Below, one piece after another: positions 1 through 10,742 of a DNA stretch of 35,248 nucleotides. Location: the NCBI GenBank assembly GCA_015680685.1, contig MNCI01033500.1, forward strand, positions 603,550 to 638,797, in the 5' to 3' direction. The stretch is from Gnetum montanum (Eukaryota; Streptophyta; Gnetopsida; Gnetales; Gnetaceae). Made by a program: the position numbers and the translations under genes. The notes beneath the pieces were generated by a model that worked only from the letters and a program-made list of their open reading frames with translations, did no database searches and was not told the origin of the DNA. The first letter of the stretch is position 1, and the number at the start of each line of letters is the position of its first letter.

Positions 1-49
1 AAGTGAAAATGAAATAAATGACATACCCTCATGATTACATCTCATCTGT

Positions 50-660
50 ATGGCTCTTAATAATGAAGATTCAGTGATGGAAACTGAAGAACCCAAAGGA
101 ACTATTGAAGAAAGGAATAACTTACTATGCAATGAAATTATTTCTTTTCAAAGTCTATGCATTAAATTGAAGAAGGCCTTTAATGATAAAGATTTAGAGT
201 TATCACAATTCAATAAAAAATACTTGAATTTGTTAAAAGAAAACTCAAACATAAAGGCTGAGAATAAAAAAATCTAACATCCTCATATGAGTAGATTAAA
301 AAATAGCTTGTAGATAAAAAGCTTATAAATTAAAGACTTGTCAAGAAAACGAAACCCTTCAAAAAATTTTAGGAAAAGAAAGATATCCACATGAAAAAAT
401 TTTATTAGGAAGTCAATAACATATTGAGACTTCCTCAAGCACTTCATCCAAATGGGATAACACTCCAAGGTTTGATCATCTTGCCTAGGTAAGAAAAATT
501 AAGTGTTATTTTTGTACTAAGTTTGGGAATAAACACTTAAATTGTCATTTAAAAATGAGACATTATCACATGAATACTTGGTCATATAATATGACTCCTT
601 GGTCTTATCCAAAGGTACCTAGAAAGAATACCTTGTAGGTTAGAAAGTATTAAGGATCAA
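50..660 (+). pseudogene. Degenerate copia-like gag relic with zinc-knuckle remnant
   Basis: The first part (50-277) is open for 75 codons and is rich in Glu, Lys, Asn and Leu, as in a helical or coiled-coil Gag segment. After stops and frameshifts, a reading at 501-548 gives C-YF-C-TKFG-N-KHLN-C. This is the retroviral CX2CX4HX4C zinc knuckle with its His replaced by Asn. It is followed by a basic tail. In LTR retrotransposons this knuckle binds genomic RNA inside the particle. The order (helical segment, then knuckle, then basic tail) and the many stops fit an old Ty1/copia-like gag, but the assignment rests on one short motif. The left end lies outside the window. Confidence 0.35.
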
Positions 661-984
661 ATAGAAGAAGGAGGAAGAAGGAACCTATAATCATGCTATA
701 AATCAAAAAACAAAGAATTTCACAAAGGAAGATTAGAAATATGGGATACAAGAGATTTGTACTACTTACAGAGGAGTGACTCTGAAGAGATAACCTCACT
801 TTAAATCTACATGAGCATCACACCCTCTCAAGAGCAAGCAAGGTATGTGTAGATTTATTAGAATGTTTCTTGACTTGCATTAGGACCTTAGCTTTTTTGT
901 AAAGTTTCTTTTATCCTTAGTAGTAGCTATTTTATCCCTTATTCTTATCAGATCATCCTTGCCTAAAAACTTACAATTTCATGC

Positions 985-1260
985 TAGGACATCCCATTAT
1001 GTTGTAAGATGTCCCACTTGGGATGTCCCATCTCATTCCTGGACATTCCACTGTGTGTAAGTTTAACTCAGGTGAGATATCCTATTTTTTTGGAACATTC
1101 AAATTTGTGATTAAAACCCTCACAAGGGTATCAGCTATATAAATCAAATCACTTATTTCTCTTATTTTATCCTACTCATACCTTAGACGTCCCAACGTAG
1201 TTAACTAGGGTCTCTTCCTTGTTGCATTTCTAGTCCATTTCTTGGAACCCTTGCTTAAAT
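985..1260 (+). promoter_or_regulatory. LTR-like promoter segment with repeated GATGTCCCA words and TATA box
   Basis: Between 985 and 1050 the words GGACATCCCA, GATGTCCCA, GGATGTCCCA and GGACATTCCA follow each other. A TATATAAAT box is at 1136-1144 and a coding-like ATG at 1262. Repeated short words, then TATA, then a Gag-like start is the usual order at the 3' side of a plant LTR. I could not find a matching second copy or clean TG/CA ends, so calling it an LTR is inference. Confidence 0.35.
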
Positions 1261-1261
1261 C

Positions 1262-2912
1262 CATGGCTCACAAGAAGATGGATACATCAAGAGCATATTC
1301 TTGCAAGGGAAAAAACACAAAGGAAACTTCAACAAGTAAGACAAATATTTATTAGCTTCAATTTCATTCTACAAATGTTTAGCATTAGTTTGAGGTAAAT
1401 GGTTCAATTTCCATTGTCTCTAAAAGGAGTCTAAGTTTTCAAGAGCATCATCAAAAATAATTAATGAAATTTTTTCAAACTATTGGTTGGATTCAATTGT
1501 CTCTATGATGTATTGTGTACCTAAAATATTGATAAGAGAACTCTACTGTAATATTACTATTACTAATGCTGTTGTTGGGGCTTTTAGATCTATTGTTGGG
1601 GAGATTATGACTGAGGTTTCACCATAAGTAGTGAATGATATTCTTGGGATTTCCATTGTGGAAGTGCATATGGTTACTATCCATTCTATGAATTATATCT
1701 TTAGCAATAATATGATTCCAATTTTTCATGATGAATTTTGTGATGCCATTTTTGCTAATTCTCTTTCTCTCATAAGTGGAAAAGTGTATAGGTGTCAAAT
1801 GTTCCAAGATGCTTCTACCATCTCACTTATTATCTTATATAACATTATTGTAAAAGGATGAAGTTATAACTATCTGTTACTTGCACATGAAATTTTGCTC
1901 TATTATCTTCTAATCAGGTAGCCATTAGATTTGGAAAACATTCTTTACAAGGATAGGTTGGGTTTATTTACTAGAGAGAGGGTTTATGGATACCCTCTTC
2001 TTATTAGCTTATTAATTTGATAGGCAAGTGTCCCTATCCTTGATATGCCTATTCTCAAAGGGAAGAGGAGTCTTGTAGAGTTTTTAGAAAAGAGAAGCAT
2101 CATACTTGTAGATTCTAAAGTCCAAACCTCTCTACCTTAGAAGGCCAGAAGGAAGTAAGCAACATCTCCATGTAGGACCTCTCCTTAACTTAAAGAGATC
2201 TAAGTCCATAAGTGTATGGGTGAAGTCAATCTTATAAAATACCCTAAAACCATTTGGCAAAACCTTAGGGATGATTGGACAAACTCTTTCTTACCTGTGT
2301 AAGAGAATGGATGTAGCAATTTTACTACCTTCTTTAGATGGGTAGTAGTTTGAGGAGATTATTATTCCTTATTTGTTAGATGATGATGATGACATTCTAG
2401 TTGTAGGAAAACGTTCTACAATAGCTAGACCATCCCAAGGTTATGATTTAGGGAATGCATCCAATTTTGAGGATCTTACCACAACACCTACACATGTCCA
2501 GGGGGAGTGCATTCTTGATCCTAATCAACCCAGACCATGTTCATTTGTCTAGGAGGATTTTTCTTAATCTTTTGAGTAGTAGGTGATGGAGAGTATTTTT
2601 GGTGTCATAGATCATTATGAGTAAGCCACTCCCAAAGCTTATTAGTGAAAGGGTACTTCTTCATCTTCCTATTAGGCTTCATCTCATCCCACTTCATCAT
2701 CAAGATTTTGGATAAAGCTTCATGCCCAAGGAGCTCTTGTCATAGTATCTTCTTTGGATGATGATAAACATCATGTCTCTTGATTTAGTACTAGCAGTGA
2801 TGGTGGTGATGAGAAGACATACTAAACTTCTCATGCAAATTTTGGATTCAATGAGGGTAATGATGATACAAAGAGTACTAGATAGAGGTTTTGCATGATC
2901 CCATCATGATGT
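1262..2912 (+). pseudogene. Degenerate transposable-element coding relic, possibly Gag-like or Transposase_32-like
   Basis: A start at 1262 opens a basic N-terminus. Codon-like sequence continues in shifting frames to about 2900, with the longest open part at 1631-1861 (76 codons). Around 1535-1680 the reading runs from a FYANI-like stretch to a segment resembling VNDILGI. That pattern recalls the plant 'putative plant transposon protein' (Transposase_32) domain, which is often found in pol-less plant LTR elements. Acidic Asp/Ser-rich stretches follow at 2370-2880. A purine tract ends the relic at 2915. No protease, reverse transcriptase or integrase motif was seen. The family match is from memory of the general pattern only, so function is uncertain. 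Confidence 0.3.
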
Positions 2913-2914
2913 CC

Positions 2915-2928
2915 AAAAAAGGGGAGAA
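2915..2928 (+). promoter_or_regulatory. Putative polypurine tract
   Basis: AAAAAAGGGGAGAA lies directly after the coding relic and just before a T-run and TGGATATG. In LTR retrotransposons this tract primes plus-strand DNA synthesis at the start of the 3' LTR. Position and composition fit. Confidence 0.4.
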
Positions 2929-2936
2929 TTTTTTTG

Positions 2937-3537
2937 GATATGTGGATATTTGGATAGTTGTATATTTATGGAGAGATAGTTGTGGATAGTTATATGAGCA
3001 CATGTTATCATGCTATGTGCACTTGTTGGTATATGTAGGATAGGTTGTGATATGTATATCGGCTATATATGGCTTATTACTCCCATTAGTTCATAAGGTT
3101 GATTAAGATTAGGAAGTATCTCATCCTTACATTTATTAATAAAAATTATTATTTTCTTAATTTTTAATTTAAATTTTAATTAGATAAAGTAAAATATCTA
3201 AGGTAATGAAAGTTAGGAATAAAGGATTTACCCTGCCTCACTTGGGTAACTAAATATGAGTTGCACTTTGTATGACCTTAGTTAGTACTGGTGATTAGTG
3301 GTTAGTAGATATTTAATTAACCTCTTGTCATTATCTTAGCAAATGAAATAAGTATTAAGAAAGTAACATGTAATTATATTTTTCTCACACATATCTTGAT
3401 GCAGAATGAGTAATAAACAACTTCAAGTTCAAAGGTGAAATCAAATTATTGGAGCATAGGAGAATAATAGAAGCATTGGAGTTGGAAAAAGATAGTGAAT
3501 GTGGACTCATTCAAGGATGAACAAAACCCAAGGAAGC
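2937..3537 (+). other. Probable 3' LTR remnant or intergenic DNA
   Basis: No coding signal is seen. The segment follows the polypurine tract and begins with repeated GGATATTT and GGATAGTT words. It has a TATATAT box at 3064-3070 and is AT-rich to the right. This would fit a 3' LTR of the element to its left, but no second LTR copy and no clear CA end were found. Confidence 0.25.
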
Positions 3538-3542
3538 TAGAT
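3538..3542. repeat. Target-site duplication, left copy (TAGAT)
   Basis: TAGAT lies immediately before the TG end of copy A. The identical pentamer lies immediately after the CA end of copy B at 5065-5069. Confidence 0.55.
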
Positions 3543-4116
3543 TGTAACATTTCCATTCCCAAATGGTGTTGTTGCATAACAAAGATGGTGCCTCTTTCTA
3601 ACAAGTGTTATTGTTATTGTAGTAAGATCCAAAATGATGTGTTCTAATTGAGATCCAAAAGGGTGCATTGTAATAATGAATGTGTCTCTTGAGGTAACCT
3701 TTGGGGGTTTACTTAAGGCATTTATACCTAGGCTTAGAGGTCATGCCAACATGGAGTTGCAGAGTCAGTAAAGGCAAGTAACAGGTGTAGGGTGAAGCAA
3801 GATAGGAAAAGGATTTACCATCCATTTTGATCGGTGATAGGCCTAATTGTGGTGGCAATGACAAATTTCTTCTAAGAGGATAGATGTCGAAGGAAGAAAA
3901 CCCCAAGGAACACTCTTAAAGCATGATCTAGATACTTTATTCCATATCAATAAAGCATTCTCTTCTTTCACTTTATGCATATTTTCTTTTAATTTCTATA
4001 CACATAATGTCAAATGTTACATATGTTTGATGTTTGGAATATTGTCTTCTTATGCATAATGTCTAATATAATGTATAGTTTATGTTTGCCATGACATCCG
4101 AAAATAGGATGTCACA
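3543..4116 (-). repeat. LTR-like copy A of the inverted pair
   Basis: 574 bp with TG/CA ends (TGTAACAT on the left, ATGTCACA on the right). On the minus strand it carries a TATAAAT box (TTTATA near 3722 on plus) in the same relative place as in copy B. Identity to copy B is judged by eye at roughly 65-75% over the shared blocks. Copy A is longer by about 60-100 bp near its outer end. Confidence 0.65.
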
Positions 4117-4593
4117 GGGAAGATAAAACTCAATAGCAAGGAAAGATCCTTGTGGACTTTGAAAAGGATTACTTTTATGACTTAAGAAATAAATGTCTCT
4201 ATCCTTATAGGGAAGATCCTAAGGATCATATTTTTTTCTTCTTTAAATTCAAAACTAATGGTTAGGATCCTTTACTCAACTAAAGATACATCTATTACTA
4301 TTAAGAAAAGGATAAACCTTACTTGGAAGAACATTAGCTCCTTGCCTTGTTGGAATCTCCTGTAGTTTATGTATATGATTAGTTCATTATCTTGTATTAC
4401 TATAGTTTATCACTAGAGTCCATGAAATCGGTGTACTAGCATTGTATCTTCATAAATTATGATTTACAAATTTGAAGCTTTTTTGGTGATGGTTCAAAGT
4501 TCACCCTGGATCATAACACATAGTATGTCATTGGATAATGATTGGTTCTTGATTTTGATTTATCTTGGAACATGATTTATTCTAATACCAATT

Positions 4594-5064
4594 GTAACAT
4601 TCTATTTGTAGATATGATGGCAAATGTCAAACATACATTAAATTTCAGCATTATACATAGCAAGCATAATAGAGAAAATGCAAAAGAAAATGGAAAGGAG
4701 TTGAATTAATAAGGAAATATGGAAATGAATAAGTGTATTTGGGTCTTGCTTTGAGGGATTTTAGGGATTTTCTTTATTTGATATCTATGCTTTAGAATTA
4801 ATCTAGCATTGCTACCATTGTTAGGTGTAGACCCTCTTAGAAGGGATGACCAATCCCCTTTCTATCCTACTTCACTCAACATTTATTACTTTTATTTAGT
4901 GGATCTACAACTCCATGATGACATGATCTTTAATTATTAGGTATAAATACCTTAGATAAACATCCAAAGGCTTCCTCAATAGAAATTCTCGTAATTATAA
5001 TATGCCTTCTATTTAAGGATGTTACTATTATGATACCATACCATTTAGAAATAAGGATATGACA
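4594..5064 (+). repeat. LTR-like copy B of the inverted pair
   Basis: 471 bp, from TGTAACATTC to ATATGACA, with TATAAAT at about 4943. Just outside its inner end, the minus strand reads TTGGTATTAGA (4592-4582). This resembles the initiator-Met tRNA primer site TGGTATCAGAG that follows many plant 5' LTRs. The primer-site resemblance would orient B to the minus strand, whereas the TATA box favours plus. The box is nearly palindromic, so orientation stays open. Confidence 0.6.
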
Positions 5065-5069
5065 TAGAT
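5065..5069. repeat. Target-site duplication, right copy (TAGAT)
   Basis: Right partner of the TAGAT at 3538-3542. A length of five bases is typical for Ty1/copia and Ty3/gypsy integrases. Confidence 0.55.
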
Positions 5070-5929
5070 GTATATAATGTACATCATCATCAAATATATC
5101 CATACCATTATTCTCATTTGGCTCCTCGTATAAATCTCTTAGCTTTTATTTAACAACAACATGCTAATTTGGTTGAATAGAGTTCTAAATATAAAAGGCA
5201 TGAATGAAATGTTTTTCCAAAATGAATTAGTCATTGTTAGGTTTAGTTTTTCTAAGAAATATTTCCATATTTATCGTATTATATCCTAGCTCATTAATTT
5301 TATAGATCTTATACCAACATTTACATCTATATAGTTTTATTGATATAATGAGATAAATGATTTTGATTCAAATTTCAACATCAATACATCCTACAATATA
5401 CCATAATATGTTATTTTGGTTTATTTGAGATTCTTATCATTGGTTAGATTAGTTGTGTTTACAACATCATGTATACTCAAGTTTTAAAGTGTTCTATAAA
5501 CAAATTGATCCATAGTATGAAAGAAAATCCATTAACTAAGTGGGAACTATATTTGATATCAACTTGTTTAGGTTAAAAAGCTAATAGAAACAAATGCTCC
5601 AAGACTAAGGGTTTATCATGTTGGAACTACTCACGCATGATCTAGAACATAAGATGAAAAATACTAGCAACAAAATTAGTAAGTAACATAAACTAATTAA
5701 TATGAATGTCATTATGATAATTATAATAATGATAAAATATGACCATCATATTTCTAAATCAAGTAGTAAATTGTTTTGTGTTATTCTTATTTAGCTTATT
5801 ACCTTTGAGACCTTTGACAACCTATAGTAAATTTTTAAATTTATTATAAGATAATATAAATTATAAATTATAGTTAGTATAGCCATATTTGCACAATTGA
5901 TCATGAAAATGTACTTAAAAGAATAACAT
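5070..5929. other. AT-rich stretch without recognised feature
   Basis: No coding signal, repeat array or LTR end was recognised. It is possibly the 3' side of the CACTA relic to its right. Confidence 0.5.
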
Positions 5930-7340
5930 TAGTTAGTGCCATTGGTGTATTTGTTGATGTATTGTTGTATAAACTCCTTATCCTCACTCATTAAAATAAA
6001 ATGACTTTCCTATTCATACATGGATAAAGATAATGTAAAAGTTGCTTCTTGAAATAATGGTAATTCTAGAATAGAATCTTTAATTTTTACATTATTGTGT
6101 TCATCCTTATATCTTCCTAGTATAGTTTCAAATGTTGAGACATTTGTCCTATACCTTGTATAAAAGTTCAACAACAAGATATTCCTTCTCTATGGAACTC
6201 CATAGCCTATTTAATTTCTGACATAGTTCTTAAGTATAAGCATGAATCTTTCAATTATATATGTCCATTAGAAATGTATAAGTGCATAAATTAAATGCTT
6301 CCTAGGTAGATGAATAATAAGATGCACCATGATGTCAAAAAAAGATAATGGAAAGAAATATTTTAGGTCATGAAGAATTTGAATAATATTATGTTGAAGT
6401 TACTAAATTTTTTTAACTTCAATCATCCTAAACATAGCTTACATATTTATTTTCTAACTTCTAGAGAGAGATAGTGTCTTAATGTGATAATTAGAAATTT
6501 CTTAATAAGGACATGATAATCATGAATTTTAAGATCGATGATTTTTCCTTCATTAAGTTACATGCGTGTTGAAATGTTTGAGTATTCATTTGGAACATTG
6601 ATGCTTTTAAGGATAGTGCAAAACATCTATTTTCTTTTTTGCCTTTAGTAAATTTTGTAATTGAGAAAGCTATAGTTTTCCTAATTTTACTAACAATTGG
6701 GCCAAACTCTTTGTAAATTTGTAGTTGCAAAAATATATGTTTTCATGACATCACAATATTTGTTCAGTCTTTTATATTCAACAAAGTGACAATTATAACT
6801 ATAAATATTTTTCTTAATGTGCATGATATCCATATTATGTTACACATCCTATACCAAGAGTTAAATTATATTATTTTAGATTTTTGGACGTATTGTATTG
6901 GAAAAATTTTATATCAACTAACTTTTATCTAAAAATGATTCATTGTTTATCTTATTTTCCAAACATTTATGTATTTTAAAATATCTTATCTAGTTAATTG
7001 AATTGAATCCAACCTCAATTTTGTTAATCCATTGAAAGTTGTTTAATGAAAATGATACTTATTATTGACTATGAGAAATTGATGATGCATTCTAAAATAG
7101 AATTTTTTTATTGTATGTTAACCACAGTGAATCCTTATGTGGTGCATAGTTAGAACATTTAGTTCTCCCCTTGGTGCATCATTTAGATACATTAACATAT
7201 GTAGGAAAATCATTTATCATTCATATACAAACAACATGCATGTTGAACATTTCTCCATTAGTTGCATCATAAATAATCATTCCATTTATAAAAAGTAATA
7301 GTAGGTCTTCTATTGGGTTAGGGTACACATCCAACTTGAT
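5930..7340 (-). pseudogene. CACTA (En/Spm-type) TNP2 transposase relic
   Basis: Read on the minus strand across frameshifts, the relic follows the order of plant TNP2 transposases. Near 7210-7240 there is an MINDFPTY block (TNP2: INDFPAY). At 7120-7180 come CTKGRTKC and SLWL. At about 7060 there is MRHHQFL (YMGHRRFL), and near 6820 MDIMHIKKN. At 6500-6610 come NVPNEYS and LKIHDYHVL (LKSHDCHVL, DUF4218). At 6330-6360 there is FFDIMVHLIIHLPR, one of the most conserved DUF4218 blocks. At 6230-6250 there is IERFMLILKNYVRN (FERYMKVLKSYVRN), and near 5950 QYINKY. CACTA transposases cut and paste DNA between CACTA inverted ends. The catalytic core is shredded, so this copy is dead. I did not locate its terminal repeats. 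The neighbouring minus-strand 79-codon open frame (6491-6730) is partly in the wrong frame for TNP2. Confidence 0.8.
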
Positions 7341-8429
7341 GTAACCCTATGGAGGACTAACTAATTCCTACTTAAGTTTAACCCAAAGCCACCTCACAAC
7401 TACTATAGTTTACCAAGGAGTCATGCACAAGTGCTAAGAAGAAAAGCATCACTAAAATCGTTTCTAATTAATGCATGGAAATATGAAATACATTAAAATA
7501 GAAGAAAAAGAGATCAGAAGCATGTAAACCAAGGATAAATGAAAGTACCAAGTATTTTGTGCATACCAAACCTGATAAGATTAGTAATGAATGAAAGACA
7601 AGAGGTCAAACATAACTCACAATCCTTACCTCTTAGTAGATGATGAATAAAAAACTCCAAAGAGCCTAATAATGATTAATGAACTCATTTACTTACGTAG
7701 TAGTATCCTTTGTTAGTTCATAGGCAATTTTAAAAAGGTCAAAATACCATTAATTCTTCATCAAAATTACCTTTTATAGCCACTATGTTGAATTCCCAAC
7801 TTTTTTGATGCTAAAACACTTTTCTAAAAATTTTCAAAGACTCGCTGCAAATAACATGAGTTTCATCCCATAGTCAAAAGTTGACTAAAACCTCTTGCAC
7901 ATTGCATCTCCCTATGGCTTGATGAAGGGAAAATTTTTCAAGTTTAAAAATTTCTTAGTGTGAGGGCTTATGAGCCATAGTGCCTTGCAATGAGATATTT
8001 TGGCCAAACTTGAGAGTAGAAAAATTCTTAATGTAAGTGGTAGCCTTTGTTAGTATCTTGAATTGATTGTGATCTCCTATTGGTTTGACCACCTCATAAC
8101 TCCTTGTCCAACCCTAGAATTTATTCAAAACTTACATTTTGACTCATTGGTAGCTATTACAAACTATACAAGGTTGCAAACACTTGCTACAACTAATTGT
8201 GAGTTGCACCTACCTTGTAGCTACCAATCTAAGTTATCAAATATATCATTTTGATCTCCAATTGAAGTCAAATTTAAAAGAAAATCTTCTAGGACTGCTA
8301 TAGCATGAGAAATGTAGGAATTACATCAAAAGAATGGGAGGTGTTTTTACACTAGCTTTTTCACCATTGCAAAAGTGGACTGATGCAAACAAATATTTGT
8401 GAGTAGTGGCAATATCCCACTTATTCAAA
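7341..8429. other. Non-coding stretch with an imperfect hairpin
   Basis: No gene was recognised. The segment lies between the CACTA relic and the chromovirus relic and may hold the 3' untranslated part or LTR of the latter. The only structure seen is the inverted repeat at 8147-8227. Confidence 0.4.
8147..8227. repeat. Imperfect inverted repeat (hairpin)
   Basis: TTGGTAGCTA (8147-8156) is exactly complementary to TAGCTACCAA (8218-8227). Inside these arms, AGGTTGCAA pairs imperfectly with TTGCACCT. Loop and bulges cover about 60 bases. No known element was recognised. Confidence 0.45.
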
Positions 8430-9916
8430 TGAGTTTAATGAATTCACATAGCATTAGAAACATCCTAATTCTTCTAATGGATTAGGTACTCAAGCCTCTT
8501 TGTGCCTAGATGCTTGAAGTCTTTCTCTTATTTAATACAATTATCTTCCTCTTCCTTAAAGGATTTGGAACAATAATGACAACCTTTAACTGCTTCATGC
8601 TACTCTTTAGGGTTTAATCATCATTAGTTTCACAATAATGGGTTAAATTTGGAACATGAAAAATAGAACACATGCCAAGATCATTAGGAATTAGTATCTT
8701 AAAAGAATTATTATTAATTTTGACCTTGATCTTTAAAGGCCTCATCTTCTTTACTTTTAATTTAGAGAAATTAATTTTTCCTAACCTCTTCTTATAGAAA
8801 TAAATTCAAATATGAATATGAATAACAAATTTGTACTTTCGTTTATTCTCATTTTTCTTTTGGAATACCTCTATAGTTTTCTTGACAAACCTTTCTCTCA
8901 CATTGAAACATATGTATTTCATGTCTTGCATGAAGTTAGTACAAATTTTTCTTCCTCATCATAATGCTTCATATCATCCAATATTCTAGAATTGAATCCT
9001 TAATTTACCTTGAAAGAAATATTTAGAATGGTAGAACAAAATGCATTATTGTAAGAGAATTCATCACAAGAGAAAAAATTCTCCCACCTCCTAGTATGAT
9101 CATCACTTAAACATTTCAAGATTTTTAGGAAATATTTATTTACAACATTAGTTTGCTCATCAAATTAAGGGTGATAAATAATTGAGATTTTTAATTTAGT
9201 CCCAGAAATTCTTGATAAGATCTTCAAAAACAACTAGTAAACATTAAATTCATCACTCACAAATGATAGTAGGATGTCATGTAAATAAATAACATGTTGG
9301 AAAAATAAATTAGCATAATGGGAAGCATCACTTACCTTGTTACAAGAAATAAATGTGTAATATTAGTGAACCTATCCATCAAAACAAATATTGATTTGTC
9401 AATACTCTCTATTTTTGGAATTTTTCAAATAAAATTCATCAACACACTTTTTCAAGGAAATTATGGAATAGGCAATGACAAATAATAATTATATACACCC
9501 TTTTTATCTTTGAATTTCTAACATGTTAAGCATTCCTTTATAAATTTAGAAATTTATGTAGACATAGTTGGCCATAAATAGCTTCTTCCCATAAGATCTA
9601 AGGTCTTATCTCTTTTCATGTAGCTTGACAATCCTCCATAATGATTTTTCAATATCATCTTGATCCTAAAGTTACATTTGGGAATATACACTTCTTCATT
9701 CTTGAAAAGTATACCACTTTGGATGTGGTAATCCCTCCATTGATTATCTCTCCTAATCAAAGGCTCATTCAAATCCTTCATTATAAAAAAAAAGTATTCA
9801 TACCTTCAACTTGTGGTAAACTAAAATTCACAAAATGTATTGTTGATAATACATCAGCCATAACATTGCTTTTCCCAATTTTATGCTTTAGCAAAAAATT
9901 TAATTATTGTAATTAT

Positions 9917-9921
9917 ACCAC
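9917..9921. repeat. Target-site duplication of the solo LTR, left (ACCAC)
   Basis: Identical to 10738-10742. It belongs to the interrupted RNase H reading. Confidence 0.88.
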
Positions 9922-10737
9922 TGATGGGATGTGATATCGCATGGGCTGTGATATCACGTCTTCCCCTGTGATATTGCGTACACACGATATCGTAGTGCAC
10001 CACCAAATCTATAAATAAGAGGTAGCTCTCCCTTGTTTCTCCATCTAGATCTAGACCGTAGCCAAACTCTTGCCATTTTTCCATTCCAGAGTTAGAATAT
10101 TTTCCATGTGCCTGCAGTAGGAGTCCCAAAGTGAGCGGATATTTATTCGAGCAAATATTGTACTTGAGCACAAGTTTGTGTACAGAAATAAAGATGAACT
10201 TTTGGATAAACCTTGCAGTGCATGGACTAAGCTAAATAGGGCTTTAATTATTGTTTTTTATTTTTCATCATTTAATTTCTTTATTAGTTAATTAAATCTC
10301 TCTCAACCCTTCTCCCATAGTTAAGTGCATTCAGTACGACCACTTCGAGCACGTGCGTTACGCTTGGTAATCCCAGCAACGAATAGCGTTTGGTAATCCC
10401 AGAAGGTTGCATTTTTTTAGGGTGTGAATGGCAAGTGGGAACGGATGTTGATGCTAGGTTAATTAAGGTTTAGTTAGTTAAAGTTAGTTACTAGTCTCTT
10501 CAACCCTTTCCCTCATTAGCATAGGCGATAAAACATAAAAGATATAGAAATCACATACCTTAGACTTACTTAACCATACAACTGTGACAAATACAAGTAA
10601 GCCTGGGAAGATAACAAACAATTAACCTTAAGTGTTCCATAAGGTGTGTAGGCACTTAGTCTGCGGAATTCGACCGGATCGCGTGTGTAATGCTCGTATT
10701 TGTATGATTGAGTGTAGGGGTACCTCACCACTCATCA
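9922..10737 (+). mobile_element. Solo LTR inserted in the chromovirus RNase H
   Basis: The 816-bp unit starts TGATGGG and ends CTCATCA (TG/CA with a TGATG/CATCA terminal inverted repeat). ACCAC flanks it on both sides (9917-9921 and 10738-10742). Deleting the unit plus one ACCAC joins the two halves of the interrupted RNase H (minus strand) in one frame, which confirms the boundaries. It contains palindromic GATATC words (9931-9993), a TATA box at 10010, an AATAAA at 10187, and two copies of TTGGTAATCCCAG near 10365-10405. The same family forms the LTR at 28402-29314. No internal region is present, so it is a solo LTR left by LTR-LTR recombination. The TATA box and AATAAA orient it to plus. 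Confidence 0.9.
10010..10017 (+). promoter_or_regulatory. TATA box of the solo LTR
   Basis: TATAAATA followed by AGAGG. The same TATAAATAAGAGG context occurs on the minus strand in the related LTR at 28402-29314. It lies about 90 bp into the LTR, just downstream of the palindromic words. Confidence 0.7.
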
Positions 10738-10742
10738 ACCAC
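10738..10742. repeat. Target-site duplication of the solo LTR, right (ACCAC)
   Basis: Identical to 9917-9921. Confidence 0.88.

Larger units (their letters stand above)
3543..5064. mobile_element. Compact element with two inverted LTR-like copies and a 5-bp target duplication
   Basis: Copy A (3543-4116) and copy B (4594-5064) are the same sequence in opposite orientation. The reverse complement of A's right end (TGTGACATCCTATTTTCGG) lines up with B's left end (TGTAACATTCTATTTGTAG). The match continues through ATGGCAAA, AACTCCATG, AGGTATAAAT-CCTTA and CCAAAGG to the far ends. Each copy runs from TG to CA. The outer edges are flanked by TAGAT on both sides (3538-3542 and 5065-5069), as expected for a single insertion by an LTR-type integrase. 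The spacer (4117-4593) has no intact ORF, but 4510-4560 can be read as HSMSLDNDWF, reminiscent of a copia protease start. A second possibility is two independent insertions with a chance TAGAT match. Confidence 0.6.

Noticed and set aside
9881-10171. 96-codon minus-strand frame as a gene
   Set aside because: It straddles the junction between the chromovirus relic and the solo LTR, so it is a chance fusion frame.
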